DNA of 64,000 nt from Corticium candelabrum (GCF_963422355.1 NC_085103.1:3641954-3705953), one strand, 5' to 3'. Counted from the first letter of the stretch, positions 37,639 to 57,035 are shown. Numbers and translations are program-made. The notes: a model not told the origin generated them from the sequence alone.

Positions 37639-40600
37639 CTACTTCTTTTCGCCAAAAGGACAATAGTTGTCGCTCATTTCTTCCAGTCTGATCGCAATCT
37701 CGTGAAACGTAGGTCTGGAGGTCTCATCACACGCCCAACAGTCGCGCATTAGCTCGACGTAGTCGCTGTGTTCGTCTTGTAGAACGCTTGGTCTAACGCC
37801 ACCGAGAACGGCTGCTTTCAAGTCGAGGATAGATTGGAAATTGCGATCAACATACGGGAGTTCTCTCGACCAAATTTCCCACATCACAATACCAAAACTA
37901 AATATAAAATAGTAAATAGTAAAATAGAATTATCGTTTACATATACATATATAACAATAGATATGTACAACAAGCCACTCAGAAGTGCTACGCTCTTTGC
38001 TTAGCGATTAGAAAGTATAGCGTGTCAAATACAAATAGACACGACACTCTAGATAACAAATTACAGTTATGCTTACATGTCTTTTCCTATTAAAAAAGTT
38101 AGCAAAAGCATGCCAACTACCTCTAAAACAAGTAATCGCGTTGCTTGCAAGATAAACCTTTTCTTAAGAATCTGAAGCCAGTCAAGCAGAAAGCTAAGTG
38201 GTCTGAAGATCACTTGCTCAATGACGCAATTTTTTCGGCCATAAACTTATTTGTCAAAGCCAAAACGTCTAAGACCTTTCAAAAATCATTTTTACTCATG
38301 CGTCTAGCTACAGCCATGACTGTCTCATCTTACTCTACTGAGAGCTTTCTAGCACTGGCAGCAAATGCTCTAAAACACGTTCGAAGACTACGAATGTTTA
38401 TAGGTCTCAAAGAATAAAACAGTAATGATATATATTCAAAGGTCACTGCTGATAAAACCGACACAACCAACAAGATTCATGCAGACGACACGACAATATT
38501 GATGTAATAAAAAGAACTGATTTTAACGCGATGGCTTTGTTTTTTCTGTTACCGTCTTCCAGATTTACAGACTATTTTCTAACTAAAATGTGACAGAGAA
38601 ATAATCGCTGCAAACCTCTGAAAATGCTACAAGTATTGATTGATTACAATGCAGCAAAAATATTTCAAACTTTAATATCTAAACAATTAATATAGAAACA
38701 ATCCTACCTGTAAACATCGGCTGCTGTTCCATATCCTTGTCCACTCAGTATCTCTGGAGCACACCAACTCGGTGTTCCAACACCTGATGATAACTGATAA
38801 TCTGCACCAAGAAGTGGAGCTGTGAGATCGAGTGGCCCCGCTCCTCGTACTGCGTCTTGACTGATTCCTTCATCTTTCACCAATCGAGCCGATCCGAAGT
38901 CGGCCACCTTGACTACCCATTGTTGACTCACCAACAGATTGCTGCTCTTCAAGTCACGATGCACTCGAGGTGGACGTTGACTGTGCAGAAATCTCATTCC
39001 CTTGGCCGTGTCTGCAGTAAACCTCAACTTTAGATTATCTTCCAAATCTATTTTCCTATTATTTAAAATACTAGTTAGTGATCCTCTCGCCATGTACTCT
39101 ACTACAAGGAACGGACATCCATCGTCGTGATACCGACCTCCTCCTATGAACAGAACAATGTTTGAATGTCTGATGGCTCTCATCACTTCGATCTCTCTCT
39201 CGAACTCTAACTCGATACGATCGAGTTCCATATGTATTCCTTGCAGCTTCTTGACGGCTACCATCATTTCTCTATACTCTGCTTGATACACTTCACCGTA
39301 TCCACCAGGACAATCTTTATCAATTCGTTTTCGTAGTTTCAACTCTTTCGAGTCAATGTTGAAAACATTAGTCAGTTCCATCAGTTCGTGGTCTTTGTTC
39401 TTTATTATAACTTTGTGATCTTTCCTCGCTTTTCTAAATTTTGTAAGCAATACAATAATTAATACAAAAAGTGCTACCCCTGATACAAAGCCCGAAGCGG
39501 CGATATAGAACGTGGCCACGGTGCACAATCCTTTATTGTTTTTAGTAAATCCAAACTGACACTGACAGGTAGAAGAAGGACCCGGCAATGTGACATAACA
39601 CGTACCGTATCCACAATAGTTATCCACACATCGACTGCAGTTGACTGGACTGCCAGAACCTTCGTGTTCTGTTGTGAGACCGTCTGGACACTGTGAACAA
39701 GGAGAATGGGAAGTTGAGGAAAACTGACCGACGGGGCAATTGTAACACATCTCAACTTTTAGATTCTTGCTTGTCATGCCCGCAGGACATGCAGGTTTGA
39801 AGACTGAAAAGCCGTTCCAGTCGTCTGGAACGTGATCTGTTGCAGATTGCTGCTCTAAGGGTAGTCCACCAAACGAGAGAAGAAGATCGTTCCACACAAC
39901 GCTAAACACTCCAAATACGTTGAGGTGATACAATGGTTGAGCGCTCAACTCTAACCAACTGATTGTGTCCGGATCATAAATCCATACACCCTCCGTATCT
40001 TTGTCTGCTTCGCACTTGATCTCGACTATGAGTGTGCAACGATTAAAACGCATTACAACATTGTTACTGCAACCTCCTGTGAGCAACATTTTGTTGCCAA
40101 ATGCATGTGATTGATGAAAGCAACGATTTCCTGGACTTCTTCCTTTAGATTCCATATGTATCCAACCTGTGTTGTGCACTAGGCTGTACGTCCACAATGT
40201 GTTTACACAACTGAAAGATATCTTAATATCTTCAGAATGCCCTGAAAAAATGTCAGGCACGTTCAGAACAGTTTGTGATCCACCATACATATACAATATG
40301 TTATCAATGTTTACTAGCGACATGGCATAAGATGTGTTAGGTCCTAATCCATGCATCATTTTCCATTGTGATCCATTCTGTTGCTCTGACAAGTTCAGTA
40401 AGTTTTCATCCAAAGTTGGAAGAGAGAAACTCCACAAATCATAAAGAAGTTCAATTGAATCAAGATTTATTCCTCCATATATCACCATCGTCTGTAAGTC
40501 GATTGCTGTTGCAGCGTGCAAAATTCTTGCAGGTGGCTTTCTTCCTCTTGGCAAGTACTTAATCCACAATCTGGCTTTCACGTAATTATAGTAACCCCAA

Positions 40601-42147
40601 ATATCGTTCCACATGATGGACTTTACCGTAAGCGTTTCTTTATTTAAGCGCGGGAATCCGCCAAATACAACTAGAACTGAGTCCAAGAGAACCGTTGCTG
40701 TACACAACGGTGCGAAATACAGCATCGTCGAGCCACTTCTGCCAAGTGCTTCTGCTGACCATTGCAACGTTGTCAAATCTAATCGATGAAGGCGATGATC
40801 AGAGGTTTTTCGATAACTGTCCGATAATTTTAGTCCACCATACATCAAGATTTCTTGCTGCTTTGCCATAACACCACCAGTACTAAGAATTCGTGGCTTG
40901 ACCGGACTCAACTCAGATGACGGCATTCTGAAAGTCCTCAATCGAAGGCCATCTGATAAACCTAACAACCACACGCTATTTGTCAACCCCAAGAGCGGTC
41001 TCCCGAAAACGATAGCTTTGTTTCCGACCTTGGTTACGACTAGGTTTATAGATATCAATATCGGTAACGCATTCAGCTGCTCGAATTTAACAGAGAGCCA
41101 TTTTTCCTTAACCAAATCAAAAACTGCATAAGAATATTTTGAACAGCAAAGATACATATAGTGATTCGATCTATCAGAATTTGAGAAGTAGATTGCCCGT
41201 GTACGAGTAGCATAGGACATTTTATCGGTGAAACTATACGTAGAACTAAATAGTTTCTTCCACATGAAATTTGACAGCTGATATGACCACACTTCTCTCG
41301 CGTTTATTTTGCCAGAAAATCTTGTAAAATTGAGTCCATAAAAGTAACCAATTGTCTTGCCAAAAGCAGAAATTATTGCAGGAAAAATAAGTTTCGGTGG
41401 ACTTGAATCGAGAAGTTTCCATTCGTAAATGTTAGAAGAGTCGTCTTTGCATGTCAAGAGCCACAGATCGTTCAAACTACTGTCCACTCTTAAACTCCAC
41501 GTCTGACCACTACTCTTAAATCCGCTATATACGATCGTGGATTCTTTGCAACCGCACGAGCTGTTGTGCATGTGCACTACCGTAGATACGTGTCTACATC
41601 GAGGAGTGACGTAATGTATCTTACTTTGAAAGTGAACGGTGGTGTAGATTTGTCTCCACTTTCTATTCTCTATTTCAAATATCCACGTCTCGTTGCTGCA
41701 ATCTTGGTCATTTGACGGTAGAGATGAGACGCCGCCAAAAAGTAAAACCGACGTTCTACAAAGAGTTACGAGTGTGTGATAGATGATGCCTTTTGGTCCT
41801 GATTCCTCTTGAACGGCCTCCCACGAATTCGCATCAATGTCGTAAAGCCACGTTTTGTTGCTTCCTCCGCCATGTATCAGCATCATCTCTCTTGTCGCTC
41901 CGTCCTGCTTCGTGTCAAGTATTTCACTGCTTGCTGGACACATCATACCTCGTGGACTGTTGTTAGTCCAGCTAGAGAACACATGCCATTGATTGGCCAA
42001 CGAGGTCTCCCAAGCAGATGTGAGGTTGTGGCTCCGTGAAGAGGTGACGACACCAGACCCATCAGTTGCATGCACCAATTGACGCTCAAGTAGCAAAACA
42101 AAACATACGAAATGCAAACATCTAGTGAGAGAAAGCATTGCCACCAT
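37639..42147 (-). CDS. Unit 7: Kelch-EGF-TM-TKL receptor kinase, type B ectodomain, mosaic 3' end
   Basis: Complete gene: large exon 38708-42147, last exon 37639-37897, phase-2 intron. The first ATG is at 42147 (MVAMLSLTRCLHFVCF); the upstream open codons begin with TTG. Predicted 1232 aa with signal peptide, Kelch-like repeats, Cys-rich/EGF stalk, TM and a TKL kinase with VAVK, HRDLKSSN, DFG and CAPE intact. The ectodomain is type B but diverges from units 3 and 6 mainly at about residues 340-520 (for example LLGLSDGLRLRTFRMPSS where unit 6 has EIKLSDDLLLRTYRMPSS). Its intron and 3' flank match unit 4, a type A pseudogene (shared TTTTCTAACTAAAATGTG), whereas units 3 and 6 have TTTTGCAACTAAAATGCT. 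It is the last complete unit of the array. Confidence 0.9.
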
Positions 42148-43461
42148 AGAGAACGACAAAATTCTCTCACTTCATCAAGATGTGAACGAGAACCGACGAG
42201 ATTTGAACTTTAATTAACTATATAGATAGAAGATAACACGGCTATATATCTTCAAGTTTTACGTAACATTAATGGCTTTGCGCAATTTCCCATTTCACTT
42301 GCTAGATCCCGATAGTGTAGTGTTGATACCACAAATTACTAAATCATATTATACGCCAACACATTTCTATTGCTATATTGCATGCATTTCATGTTTGCTG
42401 TATTGTGCTTCGTCTATCACAGGGTGAGTAGTACCCTGTATGTAGAGATTGCCCACGTTAGAGCGTTGTGGGGCGCGGTCGTCTTTTTGCACGCTTATAA
42501 AACATAGTAAATAAAGACTAAAATTTCTCAAAATCAACGAAATGAAATGTTCGTACGTCGTGTACTATATCCAATTTTTGTTTTGATCACGAATCATCTA
42601 ACAACCTAGAGAACAGCTAGCCTCGGAGCCCCATGCGTCAATTTTGTTCTTCTTTCTTCTCCTCCACGGATATCTCTTTTCGTACGTTAGGCACGGCTGT
42701 GAAACTTGAGAAAATGCTTTAGAATTACCTGAACTCTATTCTTTTGGTGAATAGAGAAACCGAAATCAAATGTTAATTTAAAATGGTGTTTCTTTCAAGC
42801 AGATTTGATCCAACGACCGTCATCAACGCTATAGCACAGTTTGGGCCAATCACGGAGCAATATTTGCGATTGCTTGTCCATGGCAACCAGAGACAATGGA
42901 CGAAGAGCTGATCAGATAGGCCAAACGCGTTTATGAAAGAGTTTATCACCAAAATGTGTAATTCGGTCATGTTTGCCATTGTCTGGTCAAGTCTGAAATT
43001 GTTTGCGATCTGCGTCGCACACAGGAGCAAAATTGACAAATAATTACGTTCACATAGCAATTATACGGGAACCCATCATTTGCAACGCATATCCTGTATG
43101 TGATAATCTTTGGCTTACACTAAGCCAAGTTCTATTCCAACTGCCGTTGCATATTCAATTATAGCCGCACAGAAGAAAGAACAATGCAAAGGCACTAAAA
43201 ATTAGGATCCATATTCGTGCAACGTGCGCTAGGATACCATGGTACCGTATCTACCCCGTAGACCGCTAGACCACTTGAGTAAAATACCTCTGAATCATGT
43301 CTAACGGAAGCTGTTACATACATGTATAAACAGGTTTAATTAACGCTAATGAAAACGCGCTAAATCTCAGACATGCTTAAAAATTGGGTACAGGCCCTAG
43401 TGAAGACATGTACACTCTAGGTATCTAGGGTGCACTTTTGCGCTCCTAAAAACTTACCAAA
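42148..43461. other. 5' flank of unit 7 (B-type upstream region)
   Basis: Homologous to the unit 3 and 6 flanks but more diverged, with small indels. Probably contains the unit 7 promoter. No credible gene. Confidence 0.45.
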
Positions 43462-43742
43462 CTAGAATTTTAGAAACTTTTTCTCTAAAAAAATAAATAG
43501 ATGTAGGGATTGTATAAAAAGTAACAGAAACAAGATCTATAGATAATATGAACCAAAGCCAGACATCATTAGTGAATCCTTCCAACCCCCACATTCCCTA
43601 CATTTAACATTTTGGGGGTTGGAAGGATTCACTAATGATGTCTGGCTTTGATTCATATTATCTACAGATCTTGTTTCTGTTACTTTCTATAAAATCTCTA
43701 CATCCATTTCTTTTTTCAGAGAAAAAGTTTTTAAAATTCTAG
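43462..43742. repeat. Complete palindromic MITE, 281 bp
   Basis: A near-perfect inverted repeat with arms of about 130 nt. The left arm begins CTAGAATTTTAGAAAC and the right arm ends with TTTTTAAAATTCTAG; the loop is short, around CCCTACATTTAACA. The structure fits a fold-back MITE, and a transcript would form a long hairpin. This is the only full copy in the window; those at 17806 and 36543 are truncated in the right arm. Confidence 0.8.
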
Positions 43743-43860
43743 TAGCTGTGTTGGCTATTTTGCATACAAGTAATTCGTTCATCATTAACACTATTATAAA
43801 TAAAACGCTAGCAAATGCGAACCTAACAATTATCTGACCATGCATGCATCGCTTTCTTGC

Positions 43861-43972
43861 TCAAAAGACATAGTTTTCACTCATTTCTTCAGGTCTGATG
43901 ACAATCGCGCAAAAATTGAATCCGCACCTTTATAATCAGCACGTGCCCCAACAGTGGCGCATTAGTGCATGC
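43861..43972 (-). pseudogene. Relic of an eighth unit: degraded receptor-kinase last exon
   Basis: The minus strand reads MRHCWG, a gap, then IVIRPEEMSENYVF and a stop. This aligns with MRDCWAC...IAIRLEEMSDNYCPF of the intact last exons. On the plus strand the shared blocks are CTCATTTCTTC, TCTGATGACAATCGCG and CCCAACAGTGGCGCATTAGT. It is far more diverged than units 1-7, so it is an older remnant marking the former extent or the founding edge of the array. A (TA)n tract follows at 43982. Confidence 0.75.
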
Positions 43973-43979
43973 GTGTCTT

Positions 43980-43981
<2 letters not shown>

Positions 43982-44034
<53 letters not shown>
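43982..44034. repeat. (TA)n microsatellite, about 53 nt
   Basis: A pure TA tract directly beside the relic exon, with no apparent coding role. Confidence 0.95.
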
Positions 44035-44036
<2 letters not shown>

Positions 44037-47000
44037 TAGTATATACGACTGCAGAATCAACCTTTTGCAGCAGCTCTTGCCGAAGTCAGTTAGATTGACT
44101 TATATTTCTATCACTTCTTTGTTGTTGGCCTCTCTTCTGTAGTTGTTCTGTCTTTTGTTGGTATAGAAGCAATTAACTAGCCCCTATAGCACACGCATGC
44201 TGAGGCGGTCGACTTAATTAATTAAGTTAACCTATGTTCCTCTCGCACAAATATTGGTAGTCGTACCTCTGTTTACATGTGCAATGTACACACAGCACAT
44301 TATGGCAGCTCTTGGTCAAGCCAACTAAATGGTTGGTATTACACTGAACACTATCTTTTCGAGGTCTCATCCTTCTTATGCATACAGTATAGTAGATAAA
44401 GATGTCTGTACTTCCTTCTTTTATTGTCTTCACTGATTGATGTCAACCGGGCTTCTCATGTTACGTAACTCTGTGGTTAGTCCCAGTCTGACCACGTCCG
44501 TTCCCGTCGTTTCTATACAACTCTAAATATCTCCTCGTCTCTCACTCTTTCTGCTTGTCTGCCGGCCCACGCATATTGCCAGTTTACACCCAATAACTAG
44601 CTTGAAATGCACAAAGAATGTGATGCAGTTTTAGGAGTTGTAAGTGAGTTAGAGCTTACTAAATCTACTCTATGTTTAGCATCAACATACCTGTTTGAAA
44701 ATAAAGGATACTATAATAGCAGTAATCAATGCTGGGTACTGCACAGTTGCATAAACTCGTTGACAATAAATTTCCGCCAACTGTCATTATTCTTAACAGA
44801 CCTGTCAACGTACGTGACAAACCCTCGTGATTGTGGTTCGTTACTAAATATTCAATAATAACCCACGCCCTCTGGACAATTCGCGAGCTATTCAACAGGG
44901 GTCATCTAGACAACCCACATTTCATTGATGATCATACTAACCCTTACCTGAAGACAACTGCTTAGTCAGCTAGAACAGACAAAATGTCAAGACGTACAAA
45001 CGAAACCATGAACCAGTTCCGGCATAATGATCAGCTCATGTTAAGTAGACCTCAAATAGCAGACCAGAAGATGGTATTTAAATATTAGAAAAGATGGTGT
45101 TCAACGTCTAAACTATGTCCCTCAATTGTCTCTATTTAGAATACCATACGAATCGAATTCTAGGTAGCACGCTAGCCAATTTTTTGTCGCCTAAGTAAAA
45201 AGGAACTAAGGTGGTTCCACAAGAATAGCTGCATGTGGCTTGAAACTGCTTAGATGCCATGCAGCTTCATTAAATATGTAAGAACAACACAGACTACCAA
45301 AGCAATCACCTCAACGAAAATTTCCAGCAGACAAACCTGTAAAAATTACTGCCTTTGTGTCAGCTGACAACGTGGAATAATGTCTTAATTAAAATATTTA
45401 GAGAAAATGGCAGTAGTCTAGAGTTAGAGTCACACAACATCACATGACACATTCTTATACAAGTAGCATTTGGGGGGATCAATACTATTGATCAAGTCTA
45501 ATACTGCTACTACGGAAATGAACTCGTGCCACCTCAACAATTACATGCAATTAGATGAAACCACGGAGTGTCTTCCGGACGTGCTCCACATACCCAAAAA
45601 CTGGCTCAACAGCACATGTACACTGTACACCTATTATTCCAAACGTCAACTAGAGTACATGGTACGCTTGTGACGTTTGTCGTACATCTGCATTTCAGCC
45701 AATTGCCTAGCAGCTATTCACCTTAGTATGATGACAGAAACCATTTGGACAGGTCTTGGTTTGTCACTTAACGGTACACCATCCAGCACATCAAACCTAT
45801 AAGACGTATTTCAGGAAATGGGTCGATAAATATTTTCAAGCACTGGTCCTTGGCATACATGCATATACTGCATGTTTTGCAGTGTATTGAGTTGGTCATC
45901 GTCAAGGATGAGCATACGAAGTTGTGTGCTATTATAGTCAAAGTGAATGGCAAGGATCTGATCAAAGTCATAATTCAAGTCCAATTGTCTCAAATACAAC
46001 TCTTGCATCAGTTACTGTAGTATATAGTTATATAATACTAATTGATAATTTTTGTCTGACTGCAGGTCTAATCTGCCAGTCAAATGAAAACCTTATGTGT
46101 GTATGCAAGTATAAAAAAGACTGTTGTCCCATGACGTAGAGCATAACAATTTCTTGATGATCACTGAGAGTAGACAGACTCAAGACGTTTGTCTAAGTTT
46201 ATATCATAACAGATCCAAGGGCATCGCTCAACCTCCAAAATTGGGGAGGCCAGCTGCTGGGTCTAAGAGACTACACTTACTAATATTGGGAGAACCATGC
46301 ATGGCCTTCCCAGGCCCATGAGTAGCGACGCCACCGATAGAACACATACATACTAAGCATTTGGATGAATGAAAATCAAGCTAAGCTCTATCCTGCAACA
46401 CACCCAACGCACAACTGCAAAAAGAATATTGAATGTAAACAAAATAATAAGATGTGCATAAGACGTTGCTATATTAAATGATTCGGATTCGTCTAACAAA
46501 TAAGTTTGTACTTTAATTATAATTCATAAGGGACTTTCTAGGGACATTTCCTAAAGATCAAGCTACTGAATTTAGCTGCTATAACCGTTCTTCATCCCCC
46601 AAAACAAACTAGCAAATTGCAACAGCAGGTAGCAGCTGTTTGTCAGGACTGTCTGCAAAAGTCCAAGAGTTCAGGAGTGCGTAGATGCATGCTGCGTCTA
46701 CAGGCAGGATCTCACGAAAACAGCAAGACACGTTTCTGATGAGCCTAAAGCAAGATCAGGTAATACCCTCTCGATGAATTTTTGAATGAGCTAGAACAGT
46801 ATGAACTTTATATACCAAAGTTAATTGTCCTTGGACAATCTGCCATACCAACTGCATGACAAACGGAAATGAACGGGAAAGGCTTTGCTTATACATCTTT
46901 GACGTCAACTGAAGCCTTGTAGCCCGGTCACATATAGCATACCCTACCACAAGATCATAGGTCACACGGACTCTCTAGTAAACCTCCAAATTCAACACTA

Positions 47001-48885
47001 GACAGTCAAAGAGTTGCTTCTTGCATCCAGATGGTTATAATGTACACACATGCATGTGCAACACCAATTCGACTAGATGTTTCTTTCCCATAAATATTCA
47101 ATCCCGGAAATTAGATTAATTGAATTGAGCACTGATGAACCCGTTTAGTATCCAAGCAATAGAACAACAGCAACAGCACAACATCCCACCAAATATCAAT
47201 AAAATGTTTGGAATCTACAACTGTCAAATGACAGATTCAAACGCTGGAGGCAACTGTCCAACAGACAATTGAGTTTCTCTTCACTATGTTGTCGGTTCGA
47301 TACATAAAGATGTCCGAGATGATAATACCATTTAGGCACACAAAGTAGTTGCAGTCTCAATTCCGTGCCTGTCAGTCTGTCATCGAGACCATTCATCTTC
47401 ACCAGCTGGTACCAACCAACAAGTGAACCATAATTATCAGTACAAAGGTCATGATATGATTAGCAGTGTGTAAAAAGAGAAAGGGCAAAACGAACTTCAT
47501 GAGTACAAATGCAAGGAAATGACATAGGGGGTATAGACAATGAGCACGTCTACTGTGCACACCTCTTGCTTCCTTTCCATTTCCTTGTGTTTATAAATTA
47601 AGGTGCATCGGCGTTGGCCGTACCAGTATACGAGGTATTAATCGAATCAATGACCTATGCGTTGGGTGGTGCCACAACGTTGGTACCTGTACACAGAAGA
47701 ACGTCAAGGGCAAGTGAATGTCATAACACCGGGAAAACAGCAGACCAAGAAACGATGAAACAGAGAAGCCGTGCAGTAAGGCCAATGTTTACAAACGTAA
47801 TTGGCAAAGGTAGCTGACGAGACGCCGCGCTCGTGCCTTCTTGTACACGTCTAGAGCAAACGTTACGCGAATCTCGGTTTTTTTAATGAAATCCTATTAC
47901 CAGGGTAGTACAATTGGAAAGACAAGAGTCTTAATTCTCATTACATAGATACCAGCTGTTTGGGTCTTAATTTCCATCCGGCAATCAGAGTTAGCTAGCT
48001 ACAAAGTATTTTTCCAGAAGCAAACGCGAACCTTGTGTCTTGTCTTCTGGTGCTGCAGCAATATATTTACCACTTCTTGACGTTTAGTGCTTAGACTAGC
48101 TTTTAAAGACGATTTGCAGTTAGTGCACTACTAGATCTTCTAGGGTCATCCGAAATCGCGGCAGCCTTGTTGCTAGCGAGCTCCAAATGCTGCACGCAGT
48201 AGGAAACTCTCAAAAGAGGCAATGCGAGCAAAATGGCTGCCGTTCAAGCGATCTGTGTTCCGCAGCATGACGCCAATTAGTGGGCTTAATTCCTAGATGG
48301 AAGCCACATTAAATCTTGTGTCCCGTGCTGGAGCTCGAAGACGTTCTAGAAGAAAGGTCATGTTGTAAACACTGACGTAATCCCTTCTTGGTTCTCAAAC
48401 AAAACAACGGAAACTGAGAACGATTGACTACAAGTAGTTGCGTGGAGTATACGGTGGTTTGATTACGTAGGTGTCTTCTCTTCTTACAAATCAGCAGCCG
48501 CAGATGTGTTGCTGCACGTGTTTGAGTAATCTGCCATATCGTCAACAAAAGCAATTTAGCAAAAACACAGTCGTGTTTACAAAAGTCGAGCAAATCTAAT
48601 ATATCTGAATATCATGTATCCCTTTTTGGCACCTTTGACGTAAGCTCCAGTCGACATCCAGCCAATTGACAGGATGTTACGAGCCCTAGGGGATACTTTG
48701 TCTTGAACAAGCTGTGGTTTCCCAAATGCTAATTCGCCCCATTCTAATATTCAAAGCCAAACGAGCTTGATAGTCGCTAATCAATTTCGTTAAACAAGCA
48801 AATTGCAAACTCGGTCCCTCCCAAAGGGAATATCATGAGTGCACACTAGCTGAAGACTCATTCGATACCAGTCTCAACTACAGTC
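44035..48885. other. Intergenic region without a recognised gene
   Basis: The composition is ordinary, with several TTAATTAA motifs. I find no tRNA, rRNA or recognisable domain. A few minus-strand stretches look codon-like and are listed separately. The last ~250 bp before 48886 probably hold the bHLH promoter and 5' UTR, but no TATA box is evident. Confidence 0.5.
44726..47460 (-). other. Candidate exons of an unrecognised minus-strand gene
   Basis: Four minus-strand stretches have protein-like composition. They are about 47196-47460 (contains LVGWYQLVKMNGLDDRLTGT), about 46756-46970 (contains VTYDLVVGYAICDRATRLQL), about 45811-46008 (contains LRQLDLNYDFDQILAIHF) and about 44726-44812 (contains NNDSWRKFIVNEFMQLC, then a stop). 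They lie in a consistent order for one multi-exon gene or its remains. I could not assign clear splice sites joining them and recognise no family. They may be chance ORFs. Confidence 0.25.
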
Positions 48886-49827
48886 ATGTCAACTTACATG
48901 TCCGGGTGTGAGTCCTTCTCTATGATAAGTCAACTCTCACCGGCGTCTTCAACAGAAAGTTCCACCGGATCGGATTCGTCCTACTCGAGAAAGAGACCGT
49001 ACTGTGCATTCAACACGTACAGTGATGAATACGATGCAAGCAAACAGGTTGAAAAAGAAATCAAAAAGGTGCGTCGACGAGACAAGGCCAACGCGAGAGA
49101 GCGCGTACGCATGAACGACATCAACGCCGCATTCGACAGCCTCCGCAGTGTCGTTCCAACCTACCCAACATCGAGAAAGATGTCAAAAGTCGATACACTA
49201 AGACTGGCAGCCATGTACATAACAGACCTCAAAGCATTGCTCCGAGAGACTGAACAATCACGCCACAGTCCAGACGTCACTCTCAAGCACTTTTCCAACC
49301 TCAGCTCGCCAACTTCCAGCCGCCCAGTCACACCGAGTGAAGCCCAGCCAGTCAGAGTACCGCCTCCTCATTCAATGAGTCCATCATTTCAGCATCGAAA
49401 AGACGATTTGCAGCCATTACTGACGCCTAGAAATTTGTCGTCGGTATCGCTCCAGCATCCTCCTGCGCCTCCGATTCAGCAAATTCACCAAGCGGCTACG
49501 GATTGTCTGCTAGACGGATGGGACGACACAGAAGATATCTTCTCTTCTTATCAGGTACGTTGTGATTCCTTGTTCCACGTGCGATGCAAATACACCCGCG
49601 CATCAAGTGTAGATTTGCTGCACGAAAGCAAACGAACCTTCTAAACATTCACTATGCACAGAGAGCCAAGCGATAAAAATTCACTGTTGCGTTTTGTCTG
49701 TCTACTAAATTATATAATCTTGACAGCACTCTAATCTGATTCTGTCTGCTTGGCTTCTTTCTTACAGATCGGCGAGATGAACTACCACGTCTCACTGGAC
49801 CAGATCACTACCGACTTCTGCCTGTGA
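48886..49827 (+). CDS. Group A bHLH transcription factor
   Basis: Two exons, 48886-49554 and 49768-49827, joined phase 0 by CAG|GTACGT and TTACAG, giving 242 aa. The bHLH domain spans about residues 66-124: basic region [15 protein letters not shown], helix 1 [11 protein letters not shown], loop [10 protein letters not shown] and helix 2 [18 protein letters not shown]. The basic residues ERxR and the [12 protein letters not shown] helix 2 place it in group A (E-box binding, normally dimerising with E proteins). It resembles the Twist/paraxis/HAND/PTF1 cluster, but I cannot choose a subfamily. The N-terminus is Ser-rich and the region after the domain is Pro/Ser/Gln-rich. The short second exon supplies the C-terminus ending TTDFCL. 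If the intron were retained the protein would end 29 residues after the junction. Confidence 0.88.
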
Positions 49828-50876
49828 CGTTGAGCAGGCACTGCGACAGAGTCTTCTGCCTACATGACCAGTTGTGATATCACAACATGAATATTTAGAT
49901 TGGCGGAGACTAGCCTATATCAACTCTGACAGTACCTGTCCACAAGTCTACATAGAATTAGAAAGATGCAGCCGTCTTCTTTGGCCTAAAATGACAATGA
50001 TCAAGTGTAACGCGAGTCGAATGACAGTATGTAGCTGTATGTAGCCATATACAGACTCATAGCTCAGTTACAGTAGACATAGTCGCTCTTTTACTCGATG
50101 GATGACGCCAACAAGGCAGAGATTCTATTTATTTTTATTCCTACTATTCTGCAGAGACGTCTGTGAATGTTCTCATATACTCTTTGAAAGAACAAGAACT
50201 GAATCTAAGATGAACACGACTAAGAGAGTCTGGCGGTGAATAACTGTCCTGCATGTTGTTTCTTGCCCCGTTATAAATCACAAAGATACATAAAGAACCC
50301 TAAGTGAGAGAGAGCACCAAACACCAAACACCAGATGAACATGGTAACAACCCACATCATGCTGTGCACGTGTTCCATCTCATGTTTAAACACACTAGAT
50401 TTGATTACAGTCAGCAACTGAAATCAATCCTCACAATCACAACACTAAAACGGAGTCACACCATACTACAGTCAATAGTCTATCACTTCACGACTACTGC
50501 TCGTCTCCTGAGCTCGATTCTAACAACAACAAACAAGAACAAAACCAGTCATTTCATTTGCTGCAAAGTTCTTTCTTTCCAAGAGACACAATAGGGTTTA
50601 CATTGCGTGAGAACCAAAGAATCAAAATAGAAAGGCTACACTAATACTTGCGAACAAATAAATAACAGTAAAGTTGCCTAAGGTGGTAAAAATACAAATC
50701 ACTCAATACATTAAACAGACACAAGCGACGCACTTAGAACAAACGGAAAAACATTGACAAATGCAAAGCTTTCCTTGTGATACTTTGGTATAAAGCAGCT
50801 CTCCACTAGAGAGCCGAGTCAACATCTCGGTTTTTAGAGCAACGAGTGCACTAAGTGTCACACAAATGATCCGAAA
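49828..50876. other. Convergent 3' region between the bHLH and BZW genes
   Basis: Holds the 3' UTRs of both genes. On the plus strand AATAAA occurs near 50657. On the minus strand two AATAAA motifs lie near 50126-50137. If both are used the two transcripts overlap antisense by several hundred bases; that is an inference. No additional gene seen. Confidence 0.45.

Positions 50877-57035
<6,159 letters not shown>

Noticed and set aside
48309..48593. 94-codon minus-strand ORF upstream of the bHLH gene
   Set aside because: Composition is not protein-like in a consistent way, there is no family resemblance, and it overlaps the probable bHLH promoter side.
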